This document shows, in pieces, positions 46,952 through 56,391 of a stretch of DNA of 64,000 nucleotides. The notes below the pieces were generated by a model. That model worked only from the letters and a program-made list of their open reading frames with translations, had not been told where the DNA came from and made no database searches. The stretch is from JAFGPL01 sp963781805. GTDB lineage: Bacteria; Bacteroidota; Bacteroidia; Bacteroidales; UBA10428. The stretch lies in NCBI GenBank assembly GCA_963781805.1, contig CAWAHF010000004.1, forward strand, positions 1,674,001 to 1,738,000, given 5' to 3'. The stretch's first letter is position 1; the number at the start of each line of letters is the position of its first letter. Made by a program: the position numbers and the translations under genes.

Positions 46952-47578
46952 TTAATTAGTTGTTTTATTCCCTGAGAAATAATCACCTATAATAATTTCC
47001 CGGTTTGTGATCTTCGTTTTTCCTTCTTCATCAAACCTTATTTCGAAATACATTTCAAAATATTTCACACGATCAATGTAGATTGCATAATAACTGTTGA
47101 ACTTATCGATCATTTCGTAAGGTTCATCTTCCTGCTCTTTAAATTTTTGACAAAACTGCAAATATTTTATTCTGTCCCCGACTGCTTTATCTTCTCTCCC
47201 TTTTTTGTTTATAGCTTTTAAGTAAAAATTTGGAGGTGCAGGAGGCGGATCTCCGATTATATTCCACGATATTCCGGATTTCAAGGTAATACTCACACTG
47301 TCTTCGATTACAACATTATCAATATTCTGAATGGTATCCACCAATCTTGAATAATATGCAAACTGATCATTGATTAAGTTCATAAGAGGATGAGTTCTAA
47401 GTCTGATTAATGCTTCCCGGGCTCTTAGCGAGGCATTTATGCGCGAATATAAATCCTGGGATGGAAGAAAAATATAATTGAAATCTGTAGTGTCGATAGG
47501 ATCTGTTTTATTTTCCTGGGAGAAACCAGATATATTGCTGGTGAAAAATAAAATAGTAATTAAAAAAGATTTAATCAT
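46952..47578 (-). CDS. Exported protein of unknown function
   Basis: 208 residues from the ATG at 47578 (MIKSFLITILFFTSNISGFSQ), which gives a clean signal peptide; an ATG eight codons earlier would add MDSSNRFY. The mature protein has a helical region (DLYSRINASLRAREALIRLRTH) and a beta-rich part (VVIEDSVSITLKSGISWNIIG) with a YYAIYIDRVKYFEMYFEIRF tract. No family is recognised. A decayed copy of its first 40 codons lies at 54538-54659, showing the family was duplicated. It stands alone between two repeat elements. Confidence 0.65.
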   Translation of the reverse strand: MIKSFLITILFFTSNISGFSQENKTDPIDTTDFNYIFLPSQDLYSRINASLRAREALIRLRTHPLMNLINDQFAYYSRLVDTIQNIDNVVIEDSVSITLKSGISWNIIGDPPPAPPNFYLKAINKKGREDKAVGDRIKYLQFCQKFKEQEDEPYEMIDKFNSYYAIYIDRVKYFEMYFEIRFDEEGKTKITNREIIIGDYFSGNKTTN

Positions 47579-47756
47579 ATAAAATCTATTTGAACTATCC
47601 ATTGGAATATTGGTAATGAATTATTATATAATTATTTATGGGCAGATACAAATGCTGGCTTTCTTTATATTCTATTATTCTTGCGAATTAAGGGTTAAAA
47701 CTTATTATAATATATAATTAGTAATCAGTATTTTGCAAACCTGCCTTAGTGATACT

Positions 47757-47868
47757 TAGTGACTTTGTGTCCCCGCCTGCCATAGCAATGTGGCGGGCAG
47801 GTTTGTGGCTATCTTCCTTTTGCCACTAGTAGACACTAAAACACAAAGATTCACAAAGATAAAGTCCA
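47757..47868. repeat. Interspersed repeat with a GC-rich hairpin (gap 47579-48427)
   Basis: The tract TTAGTGACTTTGTGTC at the left and GACACTAAAACACAAAG on the right are imperfect complements. Between them is the hairpin CCCGCCTGCCA (47772-47782) to TGGCGGGCAGG (47791-47801). The high-GC hairpin stands out in AT-rich DNA. The rest of the 849-base gap has one more hairpin (48067-48108) but no gene I can support. Confidence 0.5.
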
Positions 47869-48066
47869 TAATATTTGATTTCGACCCTTAATTCGCATTA
47901 TTCATAAACGTTAAAAAAGTAATGTTGTGATATCACGCTTTTATTGCTTAGCCAAAGCTACTATTTACTCCCGTAAAATTCAATAGTGTGGTAGAATTAA
48001 ATAACTTTTATAAAATAACTATTCTATCGTTAAACAATAGTTCCAGTATTCTCCCAGACATAGATT

Positions 48067-48108
48067 CCTGCCTGCCCGACTGATGTCAGTCAGGCGAGCT
48101 TTCGCAGG
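48067..48108. repeat. Interspersed hairpin repeat
   Basis: CCTGCCTGCCCGACTGA is followed by TCAGTCAGGCGAGC and ends TTCGCAGG. The inner arm GACTGA pairs perfectly with TCAGTC. It shares the CCTGCC start with the hairpins at 46806, 47772 and 57901. Confidence 0.5.
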
Positions 48109-48348
48109 ATTGTTTTCCATTTGCTTCTTTTTTTGCTAACGCATAATTATTGATTAAAAGGAGTCAAATTTGCAAATCCTGATTGGTGAAGGTATTTGAT
48201 TATAATAAGGATGATACGTACCCGGAAATTATTGAATAAAAACAGGCAATTTGCATCTTTTTACAATACAATTAATTTCTTCCTAAATTTGTCCCTTTTA
48301 ATCTCTTTACCTATTTAAGGTTACCATAAATTACTAAAGGTTATTAAC

Positions 48349-48376
48349 TTGTAAATTAATTCATTCAGTATGTTTT
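48349..48376 (+). promoter_or_regulatory. Possible Bacteroidota-type promoter upstream of the esterase-like gene
   Basis: TTG at 48349 and TATGTTTT at 48369 are 17 bases apart, close to the -33 TTTG and -7 TAnnTTTG pattern of this phylum. The -7 element mismatches at its last base. It lies 52 bases before the start codon. Confidence 0.25.
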
Positions 48377-48427
48377 AAAAATTAAATTATATCGTTCTTC
48401 AGATATCATAAGCTATTATTACCTGGA

Positions 48428-49852
48428 ATGATTAGAATACTAATCTTCATATTATATTCAATATCTGTCAGCTCATATTTAGGTGCACAGGTAAATACAA
48501 CAATTCCCGTTGGAGTTGTTACAGACTCTATTAAATGTGCTTCAAATACACGGTTTAGTTATGCGCTGTACTTACCACATGCCTATAGCAAGGATATTCA
48601 ATGGCCGGTGATCTTTATTTTTGATCCCGCAGGTAGAGGAGTAGTTGGATTGAAGAATTTTGTTCAGGCTGCTGAAAAGTACAAATACATACTGGCTTGT
48701 TCAAATGATTCACGCAATAATATTTCGTGGAATGAAGTTCTTTCTGCCTCGGTTACAATGATTGATGACGTTAAAAAAAATCTCTCTATTGATAAGAACA
48801 GAATTTATACTTCCGGATTTTCAGGAGGTTCACGTGTTGCATCTTATACCGCGCTCAATATTGCCGGCATTAGCGGGGTTATCGGATGTGGCGCCGGATT
48901 TCCGGCTGATGCAGAAATAACCAAATCCCCATCTTTTGACTATTACGGTATTGTGGGCTATCGTGACTTTAATTATTATGAAATGTCCGACCTTGAAAGA
49001 AAGCTATTAGCATATGCGATGGTTGTAAAATTTCAAACCATTGATACAGGTCATGTCCGGCCTTCAGTAACTGAAATTTTAAAAGCTGTAGAATGGATTG
49101 AACTGCAGGCCATGAAGAAGGGATATATACCAGAAGATACTGTATTTATAAAAAATCAATTTAACAGACAATTCATTTATGCAGAACAATTCAGGAGAAA
49201 TGGTGAGTTACTTGAAGCAGTCAGAAACTACAAATATATTGTTTGTGATTTTAAAGATGAAGAAGATATTCAAAAAGTATATAGCCTGATTGATAGCCTT
49301 GAAAACCTTAAAGATTTCAGAAAGGATTCTCTGGAATGGCTAAAGCTAAAATCAGATGAGATGAAGATACAAGGTAATTTTATAAACTCATTGCAAAGTT
49401 TGAATTACAGGGTATCCATACCTGACTCAGTAAAGAATTGGTGGAGAAACGAAGTCAGAGTGTTATATAATTCAGAAAAATCATCAAACAAACATAAACA
49501 ATATATGGCTTCGAGAATTCTGGCCTATTTAAGTCTTTTATGTTATGATAAAGGTAATAATTATATGAATCTCAAACAGTATCAATATGCATGTGTGATT
49601 TACCAGTTATTGACTTATATACGGCCTGAAAGCCAATGGACATATTTTTATTTTGCTAAAGCTCTTTCATTTAATAATAAGACCTCTGAATCTTTGAATG
49701 CACTTGAAAAAGCTGTTAAATATGGTCTTAACGATTCAGAATTAATAAATGATGAACCTGCTTTTGTAAACTTGAAAGATAAAAAGCGGTTCAGGTCAAT
49801 TATGGCTAAAATGAATGATTCGAAATCCGATATTGGCCAGGAAGAGAATTAG
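48428..49852 (+). CDS. Exported alpha/beta-hydrolase (esterase-like) protein with a helical C-terminal half
   Basis: 474 residues. A signal peptide (MIRILIFILYSISVSSYLGA) precedes an alpha/beta-hydrolase domain (about 40-215): oxyanion strand PVIFIFDPAGRG, nucleophile elbow YTSGFSGGSRVA with S132, and candidate His near DTGHVRPS. The C-terminal half (about 225-474) is helical with TPR-like segments (LKQYQYACVIYQLLTYIRPESQWTYFYFAKAL). It is a paralogue of the 20817-22151 protein with the same layout and the same Ser position. The substrate is unknown. Upstream is a repeat-rich 849-base gap; downstream it converges on the large T9SS gene. Confidence 0.75.
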   Translation: MIRILIFILYSISVSSYLGAQVNTTIPVGVVTDSIKCASNTRFSYALYLPHAYSKDIQWPVIFIFDPAGRGVVGLKNFVQAAEKYKYILACSNDSRNNISWNEVLSASVTMIDDVKKNLSIDKNRIYTSGFSGGSRVASYTALNIAGISGVIGCGAGFPADAEITKSPSFDYYGIVGYRDFNYYEMSDLERKLLAYAMVVKFQTIDTGHVRPSVTEILKAVEWIELQAMKKGYIPEDTVFIKNQFNRQFIYAEQFRRNGELLEAVRNYKYIVCDFKDEEDIQKVYSLIDSLENLKDFRKDSLEWLKLKSDEMKIQGNFINSLQSLNYRVSIPDSVKNWWRNEVRVLYNSEKSSNKHKQYMASRILAYLSLLCYDKGNNYMNLKQYQYACVIYQLLTYIRPESQWTYFYFAKALSFNNKTSESLNALEKAVKYGLNDSELINDEPAFVNLKDKKRFRSIMAKMNDSKSDIGQEEN

Positions 49853-49988
49853 GCAAAAGTATATTTATCATGTCAGATATTTTTGCTTACAAAGTGTTAC
49901 AAATGGAAAATGAATCTTACTGGAATAAATATGACAATCCAATAGTACCTTACCAAGGTCATTAAAAGTGTCAGGTAATGTGCAATAA

Positions 49989-50011
49989 GGCCGGGATTAC
50001 TAATCCCGGCC
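49989..50011. terminator. Hairpin between convergent genes, possible bidirectional terminator
   Basis: GGCCGGGATTA and TAATCCCGGCC form a perfect inverted repeat with a one-base centre. No strong T tract follows in either direction, so terminator function is plausible but not certain. Confidence 0.5.
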
Positions 50012-50031
50012 AGCGGTTTGATACCGTTTAA

Positions 50032-53000
50032 TTATTGCTTTATTACCCTAATGAATTGAACTGTTTTATTATTCATAATCCTTAACAAGTAATATCCATT
50101 AATAATATCAGACATATCTATTTCATACTTTCCACCAATTATATTTATTTGTTGATTTAGAATTATTTGACCAGAGATATTAATAAGATCAACAGTATAT
50201 GATTCTTCCTCAAAAGAATTAGATTTAATAGTAAGGAATCCAGTTGTTGGAATTGGATTAGCTTGTAGAACAATTTCAGGAAGTGTTTCCTGCCTGGAAA
50301 TCTGTTCGGTTCCCTTAACTAATTCATTCAGTTGGGTGGTATATGTTGCACTCCATCCGGCAGCCACATCTCCCCAATCTGATGTAAACCTGATAAGCAT
50401 ACTCCCTGCACTGGATATTAAAGTGTGAGGCAGAGAATTACCACTAAATGAACCCAACAGAGGAGAAGATGTTGTCGATCCGTCATACACCCTGACTACA
50501 TCATAAGCAACTTCTGTATGGAATTCTGTGAATCTAAGGGTAATAGTTCCACCATCTAACGGTTGTATAAGCTTGTCACACGACATGTTATTCAGATAGT
50601 CCGATGTCCCGCTATTGTCTGTTACAGTCCCTGAAGAAGCAGTAAATGTTTCATTGATACAACCCACACTCGTTCCCGAACTGATTGTAAATACTGAATT
50701 ACTTATATCTGTCGGACTTCCATCCGAATCACTCACGCGAACTATACAGTTTGTGGAAGGTGCATTCGGAATTGTCCATGACTGCGAACCATCATCTGGC
50801 GTACTTGCTATAACATTAGTCCAACTGGAACCATTGTTCGTGGAATATTCAATGCGAACTGTTCCACTGGTCCCTGAGGCTGTCCAGGTGATATTATGTA
50901 TGGAACCAACCTGCCAGTTTTCACCACCGTTTGGCGATGTTATTGTGATAGAGGTTGGTGGCACAAGTGTGGTATACGTTGCGCTCCATCCGGCTGCCAC
51001 ATCTCCCCAATCTGATGTAAACCTGATAAGCATACTCCCTGCACTGGATATTAAAGTGGGAGGCAGAGAATTACCACTGAATGAACCCAACAGAGGAGAA
51101 GATGTTGTCGATCCGTCATACACCCTGACTACATCATACGTAACTTCTGTATGGAATTCGGTGAATCTAAGGGTAATGGGTCCCCCATCTAACGGTTGTA
51201 TAAGCTTATCACACGACATGTTGTTGAGATAGTCCGATGACCCGCTATTGTCTGTTACAGTCCCTGATGAAGCAGTAAATGTTTCATTGATACAACCCAC
51301 ACTTGTTACGGAACTGATTGTAAATACAGAATTACTTATATCTGTCGGACTTCCATCCGAATCACTCACGCGAACTATACAGTTTGTGGAAGGTGCATTC
51401 GGAATTGTCCATGACTGCGAACCATCATCTGGCGTACTTGCTATAACATTAGTCCAACTGGAACCATTGTTCGTGGAATATTCAATACGAACTGTTCCAC
51501 TGGTCCCTGAAGCTGTCCAGGTGATAGTATGTATGGAACCAACCTGCCAGTTTTCACCACCGTTTGGCGATGTTATTGTGATAGAGGTTGGTGGCACAAG
51601 TGTGGTATACGTTGCGCTCCATCCGGCTGCCACATCTCCCCAATCTGATGTAAACCTGATAAGCATACTCCCTGCACTGGATATTAAAGTGGGAGGCAGA
51701 GAATTACCACTGAATGAACCCAACAGAGGAGAAGATGTTGTCGATCCGTCATACACCCTGACTACATCATACGTAACTTCTGTATGGAATTCGGTGAATC
51801 TAAGGGTAATGGGTCCCCCATCTAACGGTTGTATAAGCTTATCACACGACATGTTGTTCAGATAGTCCGATGCCCCGCTATTGTCAGTTATAGTCCCTGA
51901 TGAAGCAGTAAATGTTTCATTGATACAACCCACACTTGTTACGGAACTGATTGTAAATACAGAATTACTTATATCAATTGGACTTCCATCCGAATCACTC
52001 ACACGAACTATACAGTTTGTGGAAGGTGCATTCGGAATTGTCCATGACTGCGAACCATCATCTGGCGTACTTGCTATAACATTAGTCCAACTGGAACCAT
52101 TGTTCGTGGAATATTCAATGCGAACTGTTCCACTGGTCCCTGAGGCTGTCCAGGTGATATTATGTATGGAACCAACCTGCCAGTTTTCACCACCGTTTGG
52201 CGATGTTATTGTGATAGAGGTTGGTGGCACAAGTGTGGTATACGTTGCGCTCCATCCGGCTGCCACATCTCCCCAATCTGATGTAAACCTGATAAGCATA
52301 CTCCCTGCACTGGATATTAAAGTGGGAGGCAGAGAATTACCACTGAATGAACCCAACAGAGGAGAAGATGTTGTCGATCCGTCATACACCCTGACTACAT
52401 CATACGTAACTTCTGTATGGAATTCGGTGAATCTAAGGGTAATGGGTCCCCCATCTAACGGTTGTATAAGCTTATCACACGACATGTTGTTGAGATAGTC
52501 CGATGACCCGCTATTGTCTGTTACAGTCCCTGATGAAGCAGTAAATGTTTCATTGATACAACCCACACTTGTTACGGAACTGATTGTAAATACAGAATTA
52601 CTTATATCTGTCGGACTTCCATCCGAATCACTCACGCGAACTATACAGTTTGTGGAAGGTGCATTCGGAATTGTCCATGACTGCGAACCATCATCTGGCG
52701 TACTTGCTATAACATTAGTCCAACTGGAACCATTGTTCGTGGAATATTCAATACGAACTGTTCCACTGGTCCCTGAAGCTGTCCAGGTGATAGTATGTAT
52801 GGAACCAACCTGCCAGTTTTCACCACCGTTTGGCGATGTTATTGTGATAGAGGCTATAGGAATAACCTGATTGGAAATAGTAATCGTTAATGTACCGTAA
52901 ACTCCTGAACCATCATTTGCTGTCGCTCTTGCTGTTACAGTTCCATTCGAAATCGCTGTAATTAGTCCTGTGCTGTTGATAGAAGCCTGGCCTGTCCCAT

Positions 53001-54018
53001 TTTGTATTGACCATGTCACCGTTTTATTTGTAGCATTAGACGGAGTTATGGTTGCACTCAACTGCAAGGTCCCTTTATCAGTTGATATGGTAGTTGCTCC
53101 ACTGACCACAATCCCTGCTACCGGAACAGTTGGAACCGTTCCTCCATCCCATCCTGCAATCCTTGCCAGCATCCACCATGTTGCTTTGGCTAATCTCAGA
53201 GCTCCAACCGTTCCTATATGACCACCCGTATAATCACCTTCCAGATTGTCGGGATGTATTACCGGATATGTATGTCCGTCCCATGATGCTGTTTCTTGTT
53301 GTCCGTCATCATTATAAGAAAGTATGTCTGCATAATCAAAAAATATACTCGAAGGATGAGCGCCTATATAGTCCCGGATATGTTCCCATTTTAAATATTG
53401 TTCATATCCTGCTGCTCCTGATGACATATAATCATCAATGGGGCCTGTGGTAAAAAATACCTTTGTTGAATATCCATTGGTACTGCAATAATCAACATAT
53501 TCCTGAGTGGCTCTTAAATAGCTCTGATACAAATTCTCCCCATCATCATAACAATGACCAAATCCTATTGCACTTATGTTCAGACTATGTGTATTGCTAT
53601 ACGTAATACCTGCTTTCGTTCTTGCTACAGCCGCCGGATTGTATGTATACGTCGGATAGTCGTAGAAACAGCACCAATCTTCTTCGCCATAACTATAGAT
53701 CCAACCCGATGAATGATCTATATCTCCCCATGTTGCCCGGCTTGCCCTGAGATGTGATGTCGTATATGCCTCAGGCGTACCTGATTCCTTTACACTTACT
53801 GCATACGCAGGGTATAATGTTTCTAATACTTCCAGACCAGCTCTATATCCGGCACTATGGGATTCCCCTGCTACTACAAGCCACATCTTTTTCACTTCAT
53901 CAATATACTGTTGGGGAATATCCTGAAATTTATCAACCTTCGTATGATCAGCAATAACCTGACCATATTGAACTAAAGAAAAAAGAACCGATATCAAAAG
54001 AATAATTATTTTTTTCAT
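50032..54018 (-). CDS. Large T9SS-secreted modular protein: SGNH-like domain, Ig-like domain, four Kre9/KNH-like plus CUB units
   Basis: 1328 residues. A signal peptide (to YGQ) precedes a possible SGNH/GDSL-like N-terminal domain (about 22-290: VVAGESHSAGYRAGLEVLE, FTTGPIDDYMSSGAAGYEQY, HIGTVGALRLAKATWWMLARI). A Big_2-like Ig domain follows (about 300-385: TISTDKGTLQLSATITPSN). Four units of 211 residues then repeat: a Kre9/KNH-like module (ITSPNGGENWQVGSIHTITW) and a CUB-like module (CINETFTASSGTVTDNSG, YDVVRVYDGSTTSSPLLGS). A type A T9SS sorting domain ends the protein (LQANPIPTTGFLTI to RVIKQ). It is a probable surface hydrolase or adhesin with carbohydrate- or protein-binding repeats. 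The first-domain fold assignment is moderate; the target is unknown. Confidence 0.8.
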   Translation of the reverse strand: MKKIIILLISVLFSLVQYGQVIADHTKVDKFQDIPQQYIDEVKKMWLVVAGESHSAGYRAGLEVLETLYPAYAVSVKESGTPEAYTTSHLRASRATWGDIDHSSGWIYSYGEEDWCCFYDYPTYTYNPAAVARTKAGITYSNTHSLNISAIGFGHCYDDGENLYQSYLRATQEYVDYCSTNGYSTKVFFTTGPIDDYMSSGAAGYEQYLKWEHIRDYIGAHPSSIFFDYADILSYNDDGQQETASWDGHTYPVIHPDNLEGDYTGGHIGTVGALRLAKATWWMLARIAGWDGGTVPTVPVAGIVVSGATTISTDKGTLQLSATITPSNATNKTVTWSIQNGTGQASINSTGLITAISNGTVTARATANDGSGVYGTLTITISNQVIPIASITITSPNGGENWQVGSIHTITWTASGTSGTVRIEYSTNNGSSWTNVIASTPDDGSQSWTIPNAPSTNCIVRVSDSDGSPTDISNSVFTISSVTSVGCINETFTASSGTVTDNSGSSDYLNNMSCDKLIQPLDGGPITLRFTEFHTEVTYDVVRVYDGSTTSSPLLGSFSGNSLPPTLISSAGSMLIRFTSDWGDVAAGWSATYTTLVPPTSITITSPNGGENWQVGSIHNITWTASGTSGTVRIEYSTNNGSSWTNVIASTPDDGSQSWTIPNAPSTNCIVRVSDSDGSPIDISNSVFTISSVTSVGCINETFTASSGTITDNSGASDYLNNMSCDKLIQPLDGGPITLRFTEFHTEVTYDVVRVYDGSTTSSPLLGSFSGNSLPPTLISSAGSMLIRFTSDWGDVAAGWSATYTTLVPPTSITITSPNGGENWQVGSIHTITWTASGTSGTVRIEYSTNNGSSWTNVIASTPDDGSQSWTIPNAPSTNCIVRVSDSDGSPTDISNSVFTISSVTSVGCINETFTASSGTVTDNSGSSDYLNNMSCDKLIQPLDGGPITLRFTEFHTEVTYDVVRVYDGSTTSSPLLGSFSGNSLPPTLISSAGSMLIRFTSDWGDVAAGWSATYTTLVPPTSITITSPNGGENWQVGSIHNITWTASGTSGTVRIEYSTNNGSSWTNVIASTPDDGSQSWTIPNAPSTNCIVRVSDSDGSPTDISNSVFTISSGTSVGCINETFTASSGTVTDNSGTSDYLNNMSCDKLIQPLDGGTITLRFTEFHTEVAYDVVRVYDGSTTSSPLLGSFSGNSLPHTLISSAGSMLIRFTSDWGDVAAGWSATYTTQLNELVKGTEQISRQETLPEIVLQANPIPTTGFLTIKSNSFEEESYTVDLINISGQIILNQQINIIGGKYEIDMSDIINGYYLLRIMNNKTVQFIRVIKQ
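50337..52860 (-). repeat. Four tandem 633-base coding repeats
   Basis: Spacing between equivalent points is exactly 633 bases, and the copies are nearly identical in DNA. Units 1 and 3 (from the N-terminus) share HTITWTA and NSGSSDY, while units 2 and 4 share HNITWTA. This alternation suggests a two-unit block was duplicated. The last unit is the most diverged (GTSVGC, EVAYDV, LPHTL). Confidence 0.9.
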
Positions 54019-54871
54019 AAGTTTTATTTAAAGTGTTATTTTTTCACTAATCATTCATAAGCAACCATCGCAATCCATTTTAATGAGATTGATTATCAGG
54101 AAGTAAAATGGAGATTATTTCAAATTCCTTCCTAATGTTTAAACCAAATCTTAATTGGTTATGCTGGAAATTTTCTTGATAGGATTATTCCTTTACTTTA
54201 TCCAAATATCCAATTTTTATATATTTCAATTTGGATAAACTCATATGAAAATAAATGATTACGAAATTACCTTATACACCATATTAACTTTTTACATAAT
54301 TCCATGTATATATTACATAATTCACACATTTATTCAGATAAAGACATTCTGATTACTTCTTTCACAGTATGCATTGTACTTAAGGGCATTACCTTATGAA
54401 CTAAAATAGGAGGAATAATAACCTGGATTATGAGATATATTTATTCATCAGTAATTCACATTTTTATAATACTACCCAGCTTTAATATAATTTGTAAAGA
54501 TTAAAATTTGGTGGGAGGCTGGAACCATTCGTCAGAGAGGGATGGAAGAAAAATATAATTGAAATCTATTGTGTCAATCTGATCTGCTTCATTTTCCTGG
54601 GAGAAACCAGATATATTTCAGCATAGTAGGATGATAAGGATTATAATTGATTTAGACATAAGATATTTTTGTATAGTTGACGAAATGTTTTTTGCAGCCA
54701 CCCTCCCAGATTTCCTTGTTTTATCTGTGGTGTTAATTTTTAAAATTGAGCTTTTTCTTAATCCCGATACAGAAGTAGTGCCTTATTGATTGTGTGTAGG
54801 AGGAAACTCTTTGAAATGAGCTTTATAAAAAAATCAAGTAATTTGAGTATATTTACAAATAAATTAAAATT
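54019..54871. other. Gene-poor AT-rich gap with one pseudogene
   Basis: About 850 bases between divergent genes. The only recognisable content is the decayed gene fragment at 54538-54659. Otherwise I see low-complexity AT-rich sequence and no RNA gene. Confidence 0.5.
54538..54659 (-). pseudogene. Decayed duplicate of the 5' end of the 46952-47578 gene
   Basis: Read on the minus strand from 54659 the frame gives MSKSIIILIILLC, a TGA stop, then NISGFSQENEADQIDT and IDFNYIFLPS. The intact gene reads NISGFSQENKTDPIDT and TDFNYIFLPS at the same place. Similarity ends abruptly after FLPS. It is a truncated duplicate with an in-frame stop, so it is not functional. Confidence 0.82.
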
Positions 54872-55099
54872 ATGAAGGATTATAAACAGATTATTACAAT
54901 AGAACCGGGAAAGAGAGGCGGAAAACCTTGTATTCGGGGTATGAGAATAACTGTTAATGATATACTTGGATGGTTAGCTTCCGGTATGACAATACCAGAA
55001 ATAATAAATGATTTTAATGAATTGACAGAAGAAGATATTTATGCAGCCTTAAGTTATGCAGCTGACAGAGAAAATAAGATTTACCAGGTAGCTGTATGA
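54872..55099 (+). CDS. DUF433-family antitoxin-like protein
   Basis: 75 residues with the typical DUF433 pattern: ITIEPGKRGGKPCIRGMRITV, then NDILGWLASGMTIPEII and LTEEDIYAALSYAADREN. The fold is a small winged-helix DNA-binding domain. Its stop overlaps the start of the PIN-like toxin gene by four bases (ATGA), the normal arrangement in which the antitoxin is made first and represses the operon. Confidence 0.9.
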   Translation: MKDYKQIITIEPGKRGGKPCIRGMRITVNDILGWLASGMTIPEIINDFNELTEEDIYAALSYAADRENKIYQVAV

Positions 55100-55440
55100 A
55101 GTTATTATTCGATCAAAATATCTCACATAGAATACTTCAATATTTACCCGACAATTTTTCCGGATCAACATCAGTTAAAGAAGAAGGACTTATAAACTCT
55201 CCGGATAAACAAGTTTGGGAGTTTGCCAAAGAACATGATTTAATAATTGTCACACAGGATTCTGATTTTAATGATTTAAACTCACTTTATGGATTTCCAC
55301 CTAAAGTTATCTGGATAAGAACAGGAAATTTAAAAACCAGGGAGATTATAGATATATTATTAGAATACACTCCGGATATTGAAAAATTTTTAGCTGACAA
55401 TAATTACGGATGTTTGGAAATAGTCAGATTTAAAAATTAA
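55096..55440 (+). CDS. DUF5615-family PIN-like toxin
   Basis: 114 residues. The N-terminal acidic motif LLFDQNISHRI, the second KEHDLIIVTQDSDFNDL and PPKVIWIRTGN are hallmarks of the DUF5615 PIN-like family, presumed metal-dependent ribonucleases. It is translationally coupled to the DUF433 antitoxin gene. Acid residues (D7, D56, D59 by approximate count) are retained, so it may be active. RNA target unknown. Confidence 0.88.
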   Translation: MKLLFDQNISHRILQYLPDNFSGSTSVKEEGLINSPDKQVWEFAKEHDLIIVTQDSDFNDLNSLYGFPPKVIWIRTGNLKTREIIDILLEYTPDIEKFLADNNYGCLEIVRFKN

Positions 55441-55671
55441 CCACTTATTCACAACCAGGGAATAAATGAAAGGATATCTCACTCCGAAAGAAATTCTTCG
55501 AAAATTACTAATGAAATCCCGTTTCATAATCTTTCGGAAAAATAAGATGGGCTTTGATTACTGCGTTTTGGTTGTCTTATGGTGATAACTTCTAAAACAT
55601 AAGGTTGGAAGTCTTGTGTCGGTTAAAAGGGTAATTAATTCCCTCCAGTGAAAACTATTATTACTAATCAA

Positions 55672-56241
55672 TTATTCATCTATTAAATATAAAAAATCAT
55701 ATTGGTTATATAGTTCTAATTCTATCGAGAAGAATATAAGTTTTACTAATATTCTATAATACATATTTTTATATCTTTTAAATTTTATTATCCTTTCAGA
55801 TCTTGTTTTTTTAATTATTATAAAACTATTGAAATCAAAATCATATATGTCGTAATTTAATTTATGAGCGAATTTATTTCGCAAATTATTGAAAAGTAAA
55901 ATATCATCAGCAATTTCATTAATTAAACCCTGAGTTTTAAGAAAAAGTATCTTTTTATAAAAAGTATTAAAGAATCCATTTTGATGCAACAATGTAAAGT
56001 CTATTAACTTCTTATCAAGAATTTCATTAAGCAACCGTTCAATAAATAAATGTGCGACTAGTACAATATTCATTGAGTCATAACTACTAAATATTTTTTT
56101 CTCAATAATTCTGCTTAATATTTTTGATTTTTTCGGCAGCAAAACTTCAAATAACTTTTCTAAAGATGTCTCAGTTTTATGTAGTTCCTTCAATTTTAGC
56201 TTTTTAAGCGATTCAAAAACAGGTGTAATGTGTTTTTCCAT
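55672..56241 (-). CDS. HEPN-like protein of unknown function
   Basis: 189 residues, almost wholly helical. The stretch NNLRNKFAHKLNYD contains R121 and H126, spaced as in the HEPN RNase signature Rx4-6H, and the adjacent helices (VAHLFIERLLNEILDKKLID) resemble MltR/DUF4145-type proteins. It is alone, next to an IS3 element and a toxin-antitoxin pair. Very AT-rich codon use suggests recent acquisition. A defence or stress RNase role is only inference; there is no neighbouring antitoxin or nucleotidyltransferase gene. Confidence 0.6.
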   Translation of the reverse strand: MEKHITPVFESLKKLKLKELHKTETSLEKLFEVLLPKKSKILSRIIEKKIFSSYDSMNIVLVAHLFIERLLNEILDKKLIDFTLLHQNGFFNTFYKKILFLKTQGLINEIADDILLFNNLRNKFAHKLNYDIYDFDFNSFIIIKKTRSERIIKFKRYKNMYYRILVKLIFFSIELELYNQYDFLYLIDE

Positions 56242-56391
56242 TTTATTTTGATAAATAAGCTATGCTAAAACAAGAGTTTTTATTTTGCTTTTAACTTCTT
56301 TTTCATCTAATACTCAAATCTACCAATAATTATAATTAGCCCCAAAATTTAGACAACAAGTATCATTTGAAAAATTAATAAACTTGTTGTT

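Noticed and set aside
50337..52860. Regular spacing that might suggest a CRISPR array
   Set aside because: The period is 633 bases and the whole unit is repeated, not short repeats with unique spacers. It is a coding tandem repeat.
50615..52870. Four long plus-strand open frames of about 205 codons opposite the repeat units
   Set aside because: They repeat with the same 633-base period, are exact shadows of the coding repeats, and have no start signals, signal peptide or family features.
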